From contig QNAD01000144.1 of NCBI GenBank assembly GCA_003641345.1, forward strand, positions 1 through 5,830: 5,830 nt of DNA, written 5' to 3'. Both the position numbers and the translations under genes were made by a program. Positions 5,799 through 5,830 of this stretch are shown here, piece by piece; the first letter of the stretch is position 1; each line of letters starts with the position of its first letter. The DNA comes from Candidatus Zixiibacteriota bacterium. GTDB taxonomy: Bacteria; Zixibacteria; MSB-5A5; GN15; FEB-12. The notes under the pieces were generated by a model. That model had not been told where the DNA came from, made no database searches, and saw only the letters and a program-made list of their open reading frames with translations.

Positions 5799-5830
5799 AG
5801 CGGCAGGTCACAAAAATCTGTTTACACAGA
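5799..5830. repeat. Probable left half of another inverted repeat, cut by window end
   Basis: TCTGT (5817-5821) pairs with ACAGA (5826-5830), the last bases of the window, around a TTAC loop. The left flank GCGGCAGGTCAC followed by five A bases has the look of a repeat arm. If the element is symmetrical, the bases beyond the window should read close to TTTTTGTGACCTGCCGC. Only the 5-bp stem is actually seen. Confidence 0.4.

Larger units (their letters stand above)
5458..5830. other. Non-coding, repeat-rich intergenic stretch
   Basis: No credible gene is visible in these 373 bases on either strand, and I recognise no tRNA or other structured RNA. About the first 80 bases are AT-rich and form the cupin leader. 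From about 5541 the composition shifts to more GC with many short inverted and direct repeats, listed separately. A small self-complementary ACCGCAAGCGGT lies at 5567-5578 and the word CAAGCGG recurs at 5571-5577 and 5604-5610. A third, degenerate relative of the 26-nt direct repeat may start near 5545 (ATGTCGAAAAAC). Confidence 0.8.

Overview
The window is a tightly packed, AT-rich bacterial segment. Six same-strand genes fill bases 1-5135. One small convergent gene follows at 5137-5457, and the last 373 bases are a non-coding, repeat-rich stretch. Coding style is uniform throughout: AT-rich codons, GTG and TTG starts in aroB and aroQ, and overlapping or nearly abutting genes. The secreted zinc peptidase and the style of the intergenic repeats would suit a Gram-negative, possibly FCB-type or candidate-phylum bacterium (Zixibacteria-like is one guess). 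No phylogenetic marker is present, so this placement is weak.

Region 1 (1-3565) is a shikimate-pathway cluster in the order aroA (C-terminal half only, cut by the window edge), aroE, aroK, aroB, aroQ. The junctions are a 4-nt overlap, a 2-nt gap, a 14-nt overlap and a 1-nt gap, so one polycistronic, translationally coupled mRNA is very likely. The enzymes cover pathway steps 2 to 6: AroB makes 3-dehydroquinate, AroQ (type II) dehydrates it, AroE reduces it to shikimate, AroK phosphorylates it, and AroA adds enolpyruvate to give EPSP. DAHP synthase (step 1) and chorismate synthase (step 7) are not in the window and may lie upstream. Every enzyme whose catalytic residues could be checked keeps them.

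Region 2 (3573-5135) begins 7 nt after aroQ. It encodes an exported gluzincin metallopeptidase (HEXXH plus a Glu 24 residues later) most like the M2/ACE-type family. It appears to be the last gene of the operon, although its substrate has no obvious link to aromatic biosynthesis.

Region 3 (5137-5457, minus strand) is a one-domain cupin with an intact metal site. Its C-terminal signature resembles KdgF-like cupins. Its stop codon lies one base from the peptidase stop codon, with no visible terminator between the two converging genes.

Region 4 (5458-5830) holds the cupin leader with a possible weak promoter, then a mosaic of short repeats. These are a diverged 26-nt direct repeat with 41-nt period, a truncated copy of the widespread TCATTGCGAGGAG-type palindromic repeat, a nested 43-nt hairpin with 10-bp perfect arms, and what looks like the left half of another inverted repeat cut by the window end. 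No gene was found there. The window contains no evident new defence or mobile system. The most interesting material is the repeat mosaic and the unusual tail of the aro operon.
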